The position numbers and the translations under genes were made by a program. From contig JAEHOE010000046.1 of the NCBI GenBank assembly GCA_016858145.1, positions 558,001 through 622,000 on the forward strand: DNA of 64,000 nt, given 5' to 3'. Below the pieces are notes generated by a model. It was not told the DNA's origin. It saw nothing but the letters and a program-made list of their open reading frames with translations, and ran no database searches. How positions within the stretch are numbered: the stretch's first letter is position 1; each line of letters opens with the position of its first letter. The DNA is from Edaphochlamys debaryana (taxonomy: Eukaryota; Chlorophyta; Chlorophyceae; Chlamydomonadales). Shown here piece by piece: positions 33,296 through 45,236 of the stretch.

Positions 33296-34031
33296 GCTTG
33301 GCGCCGAGGAAGCAGGATGTTGGTGCGGCTGTTGGGGCTGCTCGCGTGTTGCTGCACTGGTGGTACGTTGAGCCCCAGAGCTGAGGCAGAGCTGCTGAGA
33401 AAGCTATGCGGCTTGATGCGCTGGTTGCTGGGTTTGGATGGACACTGCATTGGTGTAAGGCTGTGACCCATGCGCATGTCAAACCCCTGCCGCGCGTCAC
33501 CCCCTTGCTTGTCCACGGACCGGTCAGGGCAACGGCTTCGGCACAGAGCTACAGCGGCACACGGTAGGAGCAGGCCGACCGTGGCGGGTCGGGCGGGAAA
33601 TGTTTCCCAATCTGCGAACCGCGGTCAGACCAGAGACCCTCGGTGTACGGATGATGTTCGTCATGTCGACAGCAGATCTGCTCCGGCACTGAATCACAGC
33701 TCACCTGCGCGCAGGCCGCTGCAGAAGGAACAACACGGCGTGGCTGGCACTCCACGGGGCTTGGCGGCCTTCCGCGGTGCCGCCGTTCTGAAGGCTGCGG
33801 TTGGCGGTTAAGCGTCGTCCCCGACTGACACGGGCCCGTCAAGCACATTGTCCTTCACGCAAGACCCGGGGCTCTTGCCTCTGGACAGACATCTGCTACG
33901 CTTCTGTACAACGTACTCGCGACTATAGCTACCACTGCAGCTGCAGCGGCGTTCCACACATCCAGCCCTGCAGAGGCTCCTGGCTGCTACTGCCGCGGGC
34001 CCAGGACTCCACCCCGCCGCCCCCATCAGCC
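33296..34031. other. FtsH 3' UTR and LRR-gene promoter region
   Basis: No coding exon supported. TGTAA at 33454-33458 fits the algal polyadenylation signal, 159 bases after the FtsH stop. The remainder up to the LRR start holds nothing I recognise. Confidence 0.55.
33454..33458 (+). terminator. TGTAA polyadenylation signal candidate for FtsH
   Basis: TGTAA in the plus strand, 159 bases beyond the FtsH stop codon. Confidence 0.6.
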
Positions 34032-37000
34032 ATGGCCCCCGCTAGGTGTCGAGGCCGGGGCCCGGTGCTCCCGCTCGCTCTGGCCCTGGCGCTGGGCCTG
34101 CTGGCGGCCGCAGCGGCAAAGACGCTGGAGCGAGACGGTGAGCGACGACGGAGGACCCGGGGGGCCGGGCTCGAAGGACGGAGGACCCGGGGTCGCGAGT
34201 ACCGCCCTTGCGGCTCTTGGACCCCCTCCAGAGACGCCCACAGGGATGCGCAGAGGCACGGGCCCTTGGGGTCTAGACCCCTGCTGCCCCCCCAGCGGCC
34301 CGGCGGCCCGGCGGCCCGGCGGCCCGGCCCTTGCCCCTCTCGCAACCTCACCCCACCACCCGTAGCAGCTACCTTCCACTCACGGTATCTGCCCCCCCCC
34401 CTCCATGACCCCCCCCCCTCCACACACACACACACTCTACCGGTCTTTGCCCCGCTGGCCTCTTCCACCTCTCCTCCGCCCCCTCCATGCCCCCCCCCCC
34501 CCCCCTCCATGTCCCCCCCCCCTTCCATGTCCCCCCCCCCCAGTCTTTGCCCTGCTGGCCCTGTACGCCGAGGTCAACGGCCGCGACCCCGAGTGGACCA
34601 AGGCCATGGCCAAGGTGAGACCTGGTTCTAATCTTGTGGTTGCATTCGGCACAGGGGGGCAGAGGCCCAGGCGATCCTGACAACAGGGGCCCATCCTGCA
34701 TACCTCTCGACAGGTCTTGTGTGGCCAGCCAAAGTTCCATCCGCAGCTGACACCTCCTTGCGCCCGCCCTGCCCAAACGCTAAAACCCTAAAACCCTAAC
34801 CCCGGTCCCTAAAACCTCAGTGGCCCGTGGCCACGTGCGACGTGACGGGCGCCTGCGGGACCGACCCGTGCGGCTTCGAGTGGCAGGGCGACGGATGGGA
34901 GGGCGTGTCGTGCCGCTACCAGGTGGGTGGGTGGGGCGGGACGAGGGAGGCAAGGGGGGAGGGGGCGGAGGGGTGGACGAGAAGGGTGGCGTGTGGGTGA
35001 CAGAGGCGGGGGCTGGTTGACGGATGGGTGGGGCTGGTAAAGGGATGGGCGGCCAGGGGTGCATCTGCAGGGGTAGGCCCCTCCTGGATGCCAGGGGACC
35101 GGCAGCGTGGATGGGGACCGGATGGAACGGGCAGGGCTGCACGGACCTCTGTCCCGAGTGTCGCCGCTTGAGCCCCGGCCGCCCTCACCCTTCACCCCTC
35201 GGCCCTTGGTCCCGCAGGAGAACTGGGACAAGAGCATTCCGAGGGTCGTGACCAACGTGAGCCGTGCGATGTCCTTCCTGCGTGCAGGCCGTATCTGTGT
35301 CCATCTCTGGGGTTATTATAAACAACGCACTTCGTTAGCCGATGCATCCTAGGGTCACTGGCGCTGGGGGAAGAAGCATCTGAGTGCAGCTAACACCTGC
35401 GAGCACATCGAGCATGAGAGAGAGAGAACGCACACATCGTGGTCGAGTGGACCGCCTCCCCCCTGTGCCCGTGTGCCGTCCCCCCACGCCCCTCTGCCCT
35501 GCTCCTCTGCCCCCGCAGTTCCACCTGCCCAAGCGCGGCCTCACAGGGCCCCTTCCCAAGTGAGACACCGGGTCGTTGCGGACGGCGGCGCACCCCACTT
35601 AGCCGCCCCCCCACCAGGCCCGCCCCCCCCACCTGTCCATCCCTTCCCCATCAACCCCCCTCCCCCACCCCACCCCATCCCCCAGGGCCCTGGCGCTCCT
35701 GGCCAACGTCACGGAGCTGGACTTTGACACCAACAAGCTGTCGGGGCCCCTGCCGCCAGGTGCGGGAGCAGCCGAGTCGGGAGGCAGTCGAGGGGTTCGG
35801 ACCATGCGTTGGGCTCGCCAGTTTACACACTCGGCAACCGTGGCTGCCGAACCTCTGGCCCTCTGACCCTCTGGCTTCCTCCCAAGCCCTCGCCCGCTGC
35901 CGCTGCCGCTGGCGCCCAGCCCTCTGCTGCCCTCTGTGGGGCTGCCTGTGCAACGTGATGCCCCCGGCTGCCTCCCCTTCACGGTCCCCCCCCCCCTCAA
36001 CGCCCCCCCCCCCCCCCCAGAGTGGGGCTGCCTGCGCAACCTGGTGGAGATCGACCTCACCAAGAACCAGCTCACCGGCGCCATACCGCAGCAGTGGGGC
36101 CTGCTGCACGGGTGGGCCGCAGGGGCATGCGTGGGTAGGCCAAGCCCGCTGCCCCCAGACCTCGGGACCCCCCCCCTGTCGGATTCTTCGCTTGAGGTCT
36201 CTGCGCTTGGCATGACACGCCGACTGCAGGCCAGGGCGCGCAGGCCCCAGGCCTCCCCTGACCCTTCACGCTGCCCCACTCAATTGCGTTAGTTGCGGTT
36301 ATGCGTGAACGGCCACACACATTTTGGGTTCACTTTAGCTATCACTAATCAGGGCGCATGCCCAAGCGTCCGTGAGACTGTCTGCACTGCAGTTTCCCCT
36401 GCTGCACTTCCTGCAGTTTCACCCCACCCCCGCCTGTGCTGAACACAGGCTGATCGAGATGGAGCTGGACGGCAACGCGGGGCTGAGCGGGTGCGTGCCC
36501 GAGGGCACTCCGCCGTTCGAGCGGTGGTGCGGCACCTTCTCCTCGGTGCCGTGCGTGGCCTTCACCACTGACCGGCTGCTGGGGACCAGCACCACCGGGA
36601 GCGCCATCCGGGGGTGAGGGCGCCGGAGGGGGGGCTGGAGGGAGGAAGGGAGGAAGGGAGAGGGGGAGGGTAGGGACTCCTGGCCCGAGCTCCCGAGCTC
36701 CCCTTGCGCCCCGCATACCCTGCCTCTCCAGCCCAGGCCTGTTGCTCGCCCCTCCTCCCTCCTCACCCTGTTCCTCCCCCCTCCTCCCACTTCCCCCTTA
36801 CCCCCGCAGCCGCTGCGCCCCCCACCCCGGGGGCGACGCCGCGCTCGCCTCCGGCCTCCGCTGCCCCACCGTGGAGGACCAGCGCCAGCCCCTCACGCGC
36901 CTCTTCGCGCAGCTGCGGCGCCAGGGGCAGGGGCAGCGGCAGGGTATGCAGACGCAGCCGGCGCCGACGCAGGTGCGGTTGGCGGGGGCCTCGTCTCTCG

Positions 37001-37253
37001 TATCCGTTTTCGTCTCTCTGCTGGGAGGTGTGGGCGTGTGAGTGGGAAGTCCCTTCGCTCATGTGTGGCAGCATGCGCGTGCATTGAGGCCCCCGCTGTC
37101 CGTTCACAGGGCCAGGCGCGCGGCGCCATGCAGCAGCGCCCCGCCGCCCTGGGCGCCGCCCTGGACGCCGCCGCCGCCAGCGACCCACCCGAGCCGGCCT
37201 TCACCCCCGTGGCCCAACGCAACCCGGGGCTCTTCTCGGGGCTGCTGCCCTGA
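34032..37253 (+). CDS. Secreted leucine-rich-repeat protein
   Basis: Ten exons close in phase (331 residues): 34032-34137, 34544-34614, 34821-34922, 35218-35256, 35519-35559, 35686-35759, 36021-36111, 36449-36613, 36810-36972, 37110-37253. The signal peptide is VLPLALALALGLLAAAAA. Next comes an N-cap like that of plant extracellular LRR proteins (FALLALYAEVNG; then DPCGFEWQGDGWEGVSC with paired Cys). Repeats follow of plant type 'LxxLxxLdLsxNxLsGpiP' (LTELDFDTNKLSGPLP-like and LVEIDLTKNQLTGAIP), and a C-cap with GCVPEG and several Cys. There is no kinase domain and no membrane helix, so it resembles the ectodomain of receptor-like proteins or PGIP-type proteins acting outside the cell. The C-terminal 90 residues are Gln/Ala-rich and unrecognised. 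Ligand unknown. An echo of the exon 2 start lies upstream at about 34440. Confidence 0.8.
34437..34570 (+). repeat. LRR exon 2 acceptor edge, two copies
   Basis: GGTCTTTGCCCCGCTGGCC at 34442-34460 mirrors the real exon start TCTTTGCCCTGCTGGCCCTG at 34544. C-rich tracts lie between. Confidence 0.65.
34779..34800 (+). repeat. Short telomere-like CCCTAAAA tract
   Basis: CTAAAACCCTAAAACCCTAA gives just over two units of CCCTAAAA, the complement of the Chlamydomonas telomere repeat TTTTAGGG. It lies inside an LRR-gene intron next to the acceptor of exon 3. Confidence 0.55.
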
Positions 37254-37831
37254 CCAGGCGGAGCGGGGTGGATTGGCGGGGTGGCGGCCGCTGCGGGAAG
37301 TTAGGTTGGAAGAGGCGAGGGGCGAGGGGCGCGGGGTGGCCGGGTGGGGGCACGGGCGGGGATGCGGGTGCCGTTGCGTGCCCGCTGTGGCCATGGGGGA
37401 TGGGGTGAGGAGAGCTGTCGAGGGACGGTGCAGGGTCCAGCAGGGTGCGGCAGGTGCGTGGGGATGTAACCTCGTGTCGCGGCAACTCCGGGCCCGCGAC
37501 CCACGGTTCCGCGCCCAGCTGGGCCCAGCTCGCGTGACCACTTGGGACACCACAGTGCGCCAGCCTATTGTTTAAGCTGCGCAGCGCAGTCACTCTGAAG
37601 CGGGAAAGGGCCGCTGCGGAGCGCGGCGTTGATGGCCGACCTGTGCGCCCTAACTCATGCGTGCGCAGCAATGATGCACAGCAACCCGCACCGCAGACTG
37701 TAACTATGCATATAGAACAGCACCCGGGGAAGCTAGGGCCGCGTGACAGTCTAGACGTTGACCTTAACATGGAGCCAAGTCGGCCGAACGCGGTATGACA
37801 CCTGACCATCGTGGATAAATCACCATAGACA
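37254..37831. other. LRR 3' UTR and CCX promoter region
   Basis: TGTAA motifs at 37465-37469 (212 bases after the LRR stop) and 37699-37703 are candidate polyadenylation signals. The CCX start follows at 37832. No other gene seen. Confidence 0.55.
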
Positions 37832-40800
37832 ATGTCACGAAAACCTCTGGCGCTGGCGGCAGTGTCGCTAGTCGCCCTGCTGCTGCTTCTGCCCGTTGCT
37901 CCGGCGGAGGGCTACCGGCACTCGCATCGGAGGCGGCTTTTGGAGCTGCAGGGTTGCCGGCCTGACTCGGTGCCGCCCGAGGAGCGCTGCGCATACGTGA
38001 AGGGAAATTCCGCGTGCTCGGACTCGGACGGCTTCATTCCATACCTGGAGCTGCACTACTGCCTCTTGAAGGGCAGGCAAGAATAAAGGGCGGCGGAGCG
38101 AGTGGGGTCGCGGCTGCGTCTGGCCCTCCACCCTTGTGTGTCACGTGGGGCAGTAACCCCTCCGCCACACTTCCGCACCTCGTCCTCAACACACCCCCAT
38201 GACCTGTTTCTCCCGCTGCGCTGCCCTTGCCCTCCCCCGCTGCCCTGTTCCTTCTGCCTCCTCAATTCAACCCTACCGCTTCACCGCACCCCACCGCTGC
38301 ACCCGGTCTCCGCAACCCGCAGCCAGGGGCTCTCCACGGCGCTGTTCCTGCTGTGGATCGGCACCCTGTTTGGGCTCATGATTCTGGTGGCCGAGCGCTT
38401 CTTCTGCCCCAGGCAAGCACACGTGACCGTTGCTAGATCGGGTTGCTTGGCCGGGTTCCGAGGGAGGCCGGGTCTTCTGCCCCAGGCAAGCAGCGTTGCT
38501 ACAGTGCTAGACAGCCGGGGGGGTGCCGGCCGGTGCTGTGAGGGAGGCCGGGTCTCCTGCCCCAGGCAAGCACACGTGATCGTTGCTAGACATTCGCGGG
38601 TCACACCGGGGCATTGTGACCGGTACTGTGAGGGAGGTGTGGCCTTCTGCCCCAGGCAAGCACACGTGACCGGTGCTGGCCAGCGGGGGGGTGCCCGGGT
38701 GCTGACGTTCCGAGGGAGGCCAGCTTGCGAAGCCCCCTGCCAGGGAGCGTCGAGGGAGGGACTACGGGGTGCGTGCGGCGTGGCCGGCGGGCCGGCGGGC
38801 AAGCGCCGGGGCTACAGGGCCGCGTTCTAGCCCCAGAGTCGATACTGCCTGGCATGCCACGGGCCCTGCTCGGACCCCAAGGCGCCTGGGGACCCCTTCA
38901 CGTCACGCCCTCGCATGAGCAGCCCGGGCATCCCTGTGCCTCCACCAGCCCCACCCCTCCCGCTCGACGCCTTCCCCTCCCTTCCCTCTCCCTCCCTTCC
39001 CACCTTTGCCCACCCCTCCCACCCCCTCACCCCGCCCCATCCCATCACCCCAGCCTGGAGATCATCTCCGAGTACCTGCGCCTGCCGCCCTGTGTGGCGG
39101 GTGCCACGCTGCTGTCCTTTGGCAACGGGGCGCCCGACGTGTTCACGCAGCTGGCGGCCATCAGCGCGGTGGGGCCTGCAGGGGCGGGAGGGAGGGAGGG
39201 GGCGGGGGAGGGGGAGGGCGGGAGCGGGGGGTGGTACTGATAATCGCGCGGCTGGTGGGTGACGGTGGTGGCGGTGGCGGTGGGGCGGTGGTGGCTGAGT
39301 GGTTGGTTGGGTGACCACGGCTTGCGCCGTGGGTGGCGGCAGGGTGGATGGCTAGGCAGCCTGGGTGGCTGTGGCAGGGGCACGTGGGCGCGATGGGGCT
39401 GGCAGGGGCCGGCAGAGCGGGGGGCGCGTGCCGCTGCGGCAGCTGCACCGGGGCACAGCGACGCACCCCCACACCTCTGCCTGCGGGATGGGGTGCCCCT
39501 GCGTAGACGCCCCTCTCCTGCCCACCCCTCCCCCTTCCCCCCCCCTCCGCCTCACCTCCTCCTACCCCCCTCCCCCCCCTGTCAGGGCGACGACAGCGAG
39601 GCCGCCAGCCCCGCATCAGTGGCTATGGCCCTGAGCGAGCCGCTGGGCTCTGGGCTGTTTGTGGGCAACATCGTGTTCGCCCTGGTGGTGCTGTTCTCGG
39701 GGGCGCGGGAGGTGCGTGTGGTTGTGTGAGGGAGGGGGGCAGTGGTTGTAATGGAGGGGGGCAGGGGGTGGAGGCTGGTGGTGCTGTTCTCGGGGGCGCG
39801 GGAGGTGCGTGTGGTTGTGTGAGGGAGGGGGGCAGTGGTTGTAATGGAGGGGGGCAGGGGGTGGAGGCTGGTGGTGCTGTTCTCGGGGGCGCGGGAGGTG
39901 CGTGTGGTTGTGTGAGGGAGGGGGGCAGTGGTTGTAATGGAGGGGGGCAGGGGGTGGAGGCTGGTGGTGCTGTTCTCGGGGGCGCGGGAGGTGCGTGTGG
40001 TTGTGTGAGGGAGGGGGGCAGTGGTTGTAATGGAGGGGGGCAGGGGGTGGAGGCTGGTGGTGCTGTTCTCGGGGGCGCGGGAGGTGCGTGTGGTTGTGTG
40101 AGGGAGGGGGGCAGTGGTTGTAATGGAAGGGGGCAGGGGGTGGAGGCTGGTGGTGCTGTTCTCGGGGGCGCGGGAGGTGCGTGCGGTTGTGTGAGGGAGG
40201 GGGGGCAGTGGTTGTAATGGAGGGGGGCAGGGGGTGGAGGCTGGTGGTGCTGTTCTCGGGGGCGCGGGAGGTGCGTGTGGTTGTGTGAGGGAGGGGGGCA
40301 GTGGTTGTAATGGAGGGGGGCAGGGGGTGGAGGCTGGTGGTGCTGTTCTCGGGGGCGCGGGAGGTGCGTGTGGTTGTGTGAGGGAGGGGGGCAGTGGTTG
40401 TAATGGAGGGGGGCAGGGGGTGGAGGCTGGTGGTGCTGTTCTCGAGGGCGCGGGAGGTGCGTGTGGTTGTGTGAGGGAGGGGGGCAGTGGTTGTAATGGA
40501 AGGGGGCAGGGGGTGGAGGCTGGTGGTGCTGTTCTCGGGGGCGCGGGAGGTGCGTGCGGTTGTGTGAGGGAGGGGGGCAGTGGTTGTAATGGAGGGGGGC
40601 AGGGGGTGGAGGCTGGTGGTGCTGTTCTCGGGGGCGCGGGAGGTGCGTGTGGTTGTGTGAGGGAGGGGGGCAGTGGTTGTAATGGAGGGGGGCAGGGGGT
40701 GGAGGCTGGTGGTGCTGTTCTCGGGGGCGCGGGAGGTGCGTGGGGCGAGAGTGGAGCATCTGTTTTCGATGTCGCCTGGATGTGTGTTGGTGGCTGCTCT

Positions 40801-41772
40801 CGCGATTAAGATACGCAAGGGGGATGGTTCATGGGTGGGAAGGACTGGGGACGGGAGCTGCAGGGCGGCACACGTAAGTTAGCAACACGCGCGCGCCGGT
40901 CTGGCGCTGGCCATGGGGGCGCCCTGCCGGGAAGGCACAGGCAGGCCGCTGTCGCAGTCCGGTCTTGCGGTGCGCTGTCCCGCCGGGGCCTGTCGGCAGC
41001 TCATCGCTTCGCGCCCGCTCTGCCCAATCCCCCTGCTCCCCTCCTTCCTGCCCCCCTCTCCCCCCCCAGGTGCGCGTGGAGCGCTCTTACTTCCTCAAGG
41101 ACTGCCTCTTCTACCTGGGGGGGGTGGCCATCGTGTTCGTGTATCTGCTGACGGGGCGGGTGAGCGGGGAGGGCGCGGGGGGGGGGCGGGCCCTAGGGGG
41201 GAAAGGAAGGGCGTGGACTGGGAGGAGTGGGCGGTGAGCGAGGCGCAAGGGCTACAAGGCAGGCGGGCCGAGCACCCTCTGTCCACCTCCCGCTCCACCC
41301 CCGCCCCCACCCAGGTCTCCTCCGCCGCCGTGGTGGTGCTGGCCGCCTACTACGTCCTCTTCCTGGCCTCAACCATACTGCTGTCCCGCAACGACGAGCC
41401 CGTGCACGCGGACCCGCGGCTGCACGAGGTGCCGCACAAGCCCCGCCGCCTGGACAGCTTCCTGCGGGGTGAGCCAGCCTGGGCTGTGCTGCGCTGTGCT
41501 GCGCTGTGCTGTTACGTGCTGGTCTGTGAAGTGCTGTGCTGTGCTGGGCGGCCTCGGGGGCTTGCGGGGGACCCGCCAGGGGCAGAGCGCAGGCACGGTC
41601 TCTGAGGATGCCCGGAGCGGTGTGCACGCGGGGTGGGGGCGTGGGGTGCGGACGTTATCCGTCCGCGAGCGTGGGCCGTGCCCAACCTTGCCTCCCGCCC
41701 CCGCGCCGGTCGCAGAGAGCTTCCGCCGCTTCGACTGGAGCTTCCGCGGCTCCTCCGACGGCGGCGTGCTGG

Positions 41773-41803
<31 letters not shown>

Positions 41804-44800
41804 GCCCGACGGCGCTGACGCTGAGGCTCCGCTGCTCACTCGCTCCGTTTCGGGTTGGTCTGCCACGCTGGATCCAATTGACGAGCTGACGGCGTCGGAG
41901 GGCAGCGACGGCCACGTCAGCGGCGACGCCAGCGACGGCGGCGGCGGCAGGCTGGCGGCGGCGGCGGCGGACCCTGTGGCGGAGGCGGAGTTCGTTGCCA
42001 TCCTGGAAAAGAGCGCCGGCACCTACCGGGCCCCGCTGGACCTGGTCATGGCCCCGGGGCCCGGGCCTGGGCCCGGGCTGGGCCCGGGGCCTGGGCCCGG
42101 GACGGCGGCGGCGGGGCTGGGGGGAAGCCATGGCACAGTGAATGGGGGAGGGCACGGCGCCGTCGCTCCAGGGGCACCACTGAGTGCGTCCCTGTCAGGC
42201 CCGGGTAGCACTGGCACCGGCGGCGCGGCCAACGGCATCAACGGCGTCAACGGCGGCGTCGGCCTTGGCGTTGGCGGCGGCGGCGGCGGGGTGAGTCGCG
42301 GCAAGCCGCTGATGCGGCCGCTGCCGTACACACGGGGCGCGAACCGGCGCTCGCTGGAAACGCCGCAGCCTGCGGCGGCGGCGGGCGCCAGCCCCAGCGG
42401 CGGCAGCCCTAGCGGCGGCAGCCCCGGCGGCGGCAGCCCTGGCGGCGGCGTCGACGTCACCTGCAGCCTCTGCGCCTGGGGGCACTCTGGCGGCGGCGGC
42501 GTCAGCGCCAGCGGCCACGGCGGCGGCGACCGGACGCTGTCGGGTCGCACCGCCAGCGGGCGGCCGCCGGGCAACATGGAGAAGGCGTGGCGGTGGCTGG
42601 AGCGGCCCTCGCTGGCCTTCCTGTCCATCTTCATGCCGCGGGTGGGTGGGTGGTAGTTGGTCGGTTGTTCGGTTGTTCGGTTGGGTGGGTGGGTGGGTGG
42701 GTGGGTTGGGCAATGGCCTTCCGGTTAATCTTCATGCCGCGGGTGGGTGGCATGAGCATGGGTGGGTGGGTCAAGGGATCGGCATTACGTGATACTACCA
42801 CTGCGTTCACGATCAAGGCGGCGGGGTACCGGTATCGGTGCTGGCTTGGCCGCCTCCCCTCTGGCTGGCTGGGAACCGGGCTTGCTTCCACACGCCTCCC
42901 CCCCCGCAGCCTTGCCCCTCCTCACCTGTCCCCACGCGCCCCCCCACCGCCCCGGCAACGGCTGCTAAGCCTTGCATGCCCGCCTTGGCGGCTCCTCACC
43001 TGCCCCCGCCGGTCTCCTCCTCTACCCTGCCTCCCCCCAGATCGCCACCGGCACGCACGCTCGCTACCGCAAGGTCTACGCCGTGCTGCTCCCCCCCCTG
43101 GTGCCCACCCTGCTGGCAGCACTGCACGGCAGCCTGCTGGGGGCGAGGGCGCCGCCGGGGGGCGTGTGGACGCAGGCGTGGTGGCAGGTGGGTGTGGGTG
43201 GGGGCGGGGAGACAGACGGGAGGGAGGGAGGGAGGACGCGCGGTGGAGAGACGGGCTGGGCTGCAGCTGCGGCCGAAGCCCGCGCGCTGCTCAGGTTACC
43301 GGTGTCGAGAATCCCACGACTTCGAACTGGCCCGAAACCAGACCCGTGTGAACGAACACACGCTAAGGTCAGTCCTGTGTGGTGTCGCAGGTGGGCACGT
43401 CTCTGGGTGCGGTGGTCAGCTGCTGTGCGGCCGCCTTCTACCCGCGGAAGGGGCACCTGCACGGCTACGCGGCGGGTGGGTGCAGAGGGGGTGGGGTGGG
43501 TGCGGATAGCCGTCCGGGACCATGCTCCGAGCACCACCACGGCTAGCCGCATAACGCAACCCTAGGGCGCCTGCACGGCCGTGCGGCGGGTGGGTGCAGT
43601 GGGGTGGGGTGCGGGCGGGGCGGGCAGCGGGGCTTGTGGCCCGCAGGCAGGACGGGCGGTGCCTGGCAGGACTGAGGCTGGCGCTGGGACTGGGGTCACG
43701 AGTCGCGGCGTGTGGGCGCTGCGGCGGCGGGCTCTTCCAGCTCTGGGTCAGCTGCATGCTGCTCATCTCATGCTCCCCAAGCCGCACTTCCCTGCCCACC
43801 CACGCCACCCCACCCCACCCCATCCCTTACCACACCATCCCACCCCTCCCTTCCCACACCACCTCACCCCTCCAACCCCACCCGCCCCCAGGCCTGGCCA
43901 CGGCCATCGTGTTCGCCGAGGCCATGGTGCTGCTGGACGGCAGCGCGGGGGAGCTCGTGTCGGCGGCGGTGGCGCTGGGGCAGATCTACGGCATCTCGCC
44001 CTCGCTGCTGGGCGCAACGCTGCTGGCCTGGGGCAACAGCGTCAGCGACCTCGTGTCGAACGTGACGCTGGCCAGGGTGGGTGGGATGGGGTGCAGGGCG
44101 TGGGGTGGTGGTGGGTGGTGGGTGGCAGGGGCTTGTAGGCTGGGGGCAGCAGCTGCGGAGAGCAGGAGCGTCTAGCACCAGTGGCCTGGAGGTGTCTAAC
44201 GTGACGCTGGCAAGGGTGGGCGGAGGCAGGGGTTGGTGGTGGTTGGGGGCTGATGGGTGAGGGTAGCATGTGAGTGTGGAAGTGGCTGCAGGAGAGTGGA
44301 GCTGGCAAGAGAAGATGCGACGAGCAGCAGCCTTGCGTCCATCGTGCAGCCCCTACCGACCTAAGGAGCGCAGCCGGGGCAAGGAGCGGCCTCCTGAGCC
44401 CTCGTCTTCCCGCGCACCGCGCTTCAGCTGTTTCCCCAACCCCCCTCCCCTTCCCCTCCCCTGCTCCTCTCGTGCCCCTCCCCTCCCCCCCCAGGACGGC
44501 CTGCCCTCCATGGCCATCACCGCCTGCTTCGCCAGTCCCATGTTCGTGCTCCTGGCGGGTGGGTCAAGGGGAGGGGAGGTTGAGGGGGGGTTGAGGGGGG
44601 GTTGAGGGGTCAAGGGGAGGTTGAGGGGGGTTGGGTGGGTTGGAAGCGGCAGGGCTCCTGGCGGGTGGGTCAAGGGGAGGGGCAAGCACGGTCGCGCGCG
44701 CGTACGACTGGGGTCCTGGCGGTTGGGTGAGGGGGATGGGGAAGCACGGCCGCGCGCGGTTACGGCTGGGATCCTGGCGGACGGGCGGGGCAGGGGCGGC

Positions 44801-45236
44801 GCGGGCGGGGAGGTGTGGTTATGGGACCCCAAAGGCGGTTACGTGAGCTGAGGTGCGCTACAACGCCCCTACGCCGCGACCCCACACCCCAACTGCGCTA
44901 GCCAGTCCCGCTGAACTCGCACCCCAGCCCAGGGACCCCGCCCACTGGCCCTGGCCCTGAATTCCCCCCCGCCCCCCTCCCCTTCCTCCGACCCCAGGCT
45001 TAGTCACGTCCCTCGCCTACGCCACGCGGCACGGCGTGATGGACCTGCCGGACGACCTGGCCCTTCGGGTGCTGTACGGCTGCGCCTTAGTCATCCTGAC
45101 CATGTGGGCGCTCGTGGTTCCGCTGTGGTTCCGCTTCCGCCTCACACGCACCGTGGGCTTTATCGCGCTCGGCTGCTACGCCTGCTTCCAGGCCGTGTAC
45201 ATAACGTCGGTGCTGCACGACAGCGGCTCGCTGTGA
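37832..45236 (+). CDS. Cation/calcium exchanger of the CCX/NCLX (SLC8B1-like) type
   Basis: Twelve exons close in phase (821 residues): 37832-38076, 38323-38412, 39054-39168, 39586-39711, 41070-41159, 41315-41468, 41716-42641, 43041-43187, 43391-43475, 43892-44076, 44495-44558, 44998-45236. There is an N-terminal signal sequence, then a Cys-rich lumenal segment (CRPDSVPPEERCAYVKG; DGFIPYLELHYC) as in NCLX. The first alpha repeat carries GNGAPDVFTQLA and the second GNSVSDLVSNVTLAR with DGLPSMAITACF. These acidic/Asn motifs bind the exchanged cations. The two halves are joined by a cytosolic loop of about 300 residues, rich in Gly, Ala, Ser and Pro (GPGPGLGPGPG; GGSPSGGSPGGGSPGGG), larger than usual. 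The first two introns have GC donors (AG/GCAAGA, AG/GCAAGC). Six junctions carry duplicated exon edges. Likely exports Ca2+ or other cations across an internal or plasma membrane. Ion preference cannot be read here. Confidence 0.92.
38401..38740 (+). repeat. CCX exon 2 GC-donor edge, four tandem copies
   Basis: TTCTGCCCCAGGCAAGCA at the true exon end (38403) recurs at about 38475, 38552 and 38646, each followed by CGTTGCTA- or GGTGCTGG-like sequence and GAGGGAGGC. Period is about 75-95. Every copy preserves the AG/GCAAGC donor. Confidence 0.88.
39681..40745 (+). repeat. 93-bp array: CCX exon 4 donor edge in twelve copies
   Basis: GTGCTGTTCTCGGGGGCGCG then GGAG/GTGCG begins at 39688 and recurs every 93 bases (once 94) to 40712. 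Each unit contains the last nine or so codons of exon 4 (VVLFSGARE), a donor, and about 60 bases of G-rich spacer. Copies differ by only a few bases (for example CTCGAGGGC at 40440). Because 93 is a multiple of three, long open frames appear on both strands. They are by-products of the repeat. Confidence 0.95.
41716..42641 (+). other. CCX long loop exon (low-complexity coding)
   Basis: Single 926-base exon encoding the loop between the two exchanger halves. It starts ESFRRFDWSFRG, contains Ala runs, an acidic stretch (LDPIDELTASEGSDGH), Gly-Pro repeats and SPSGGSP repeats, and ends with EKAWRWLERPSLAFLS leading into the next helix. Confidence 0.8.
42624..44790 (+). repeat. Donor-edge echoes after CCX exons 7, 9, 10 and 11
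   Basis: Exon 7: CTTCATGCCGCGGGTGGGTG at 42630 and 42730. Exon 9: CACCTGCACGGCTACGCGGC/GGGTGGGTGCAG at 43463 and CGCCTGCACGGCCGTGCGGC/GGGTGGGTGCAG at 43567. Exon 10: AACGTGACGCTGGCCAGG/GTGGG at 44059 and AACGTGACGCTGGCAAGG/GTGGG at 44199. Exon 11: CTCCTGGCGGGTGGGTCAAG at 44549 and 44656, with weaker copies near 44714 and 44770. Confidence 0.8.

Noticed and set aside
39616..40818. Very long minus-strand open frames over the 93-base array (Thr/Pro/His-rich repeats)
   Set aside because: They exist because the repeat period is a multiple of three. The plus strand carries a well-supported exchanger gene and its donor copies.
43295..43345. TTCGAACTGG/GAGAATCCC reminiscent of a tRNA T-arm in a CCX intron
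   Set aside because: The arrangement does not match a B-box and no other SINE features are present.
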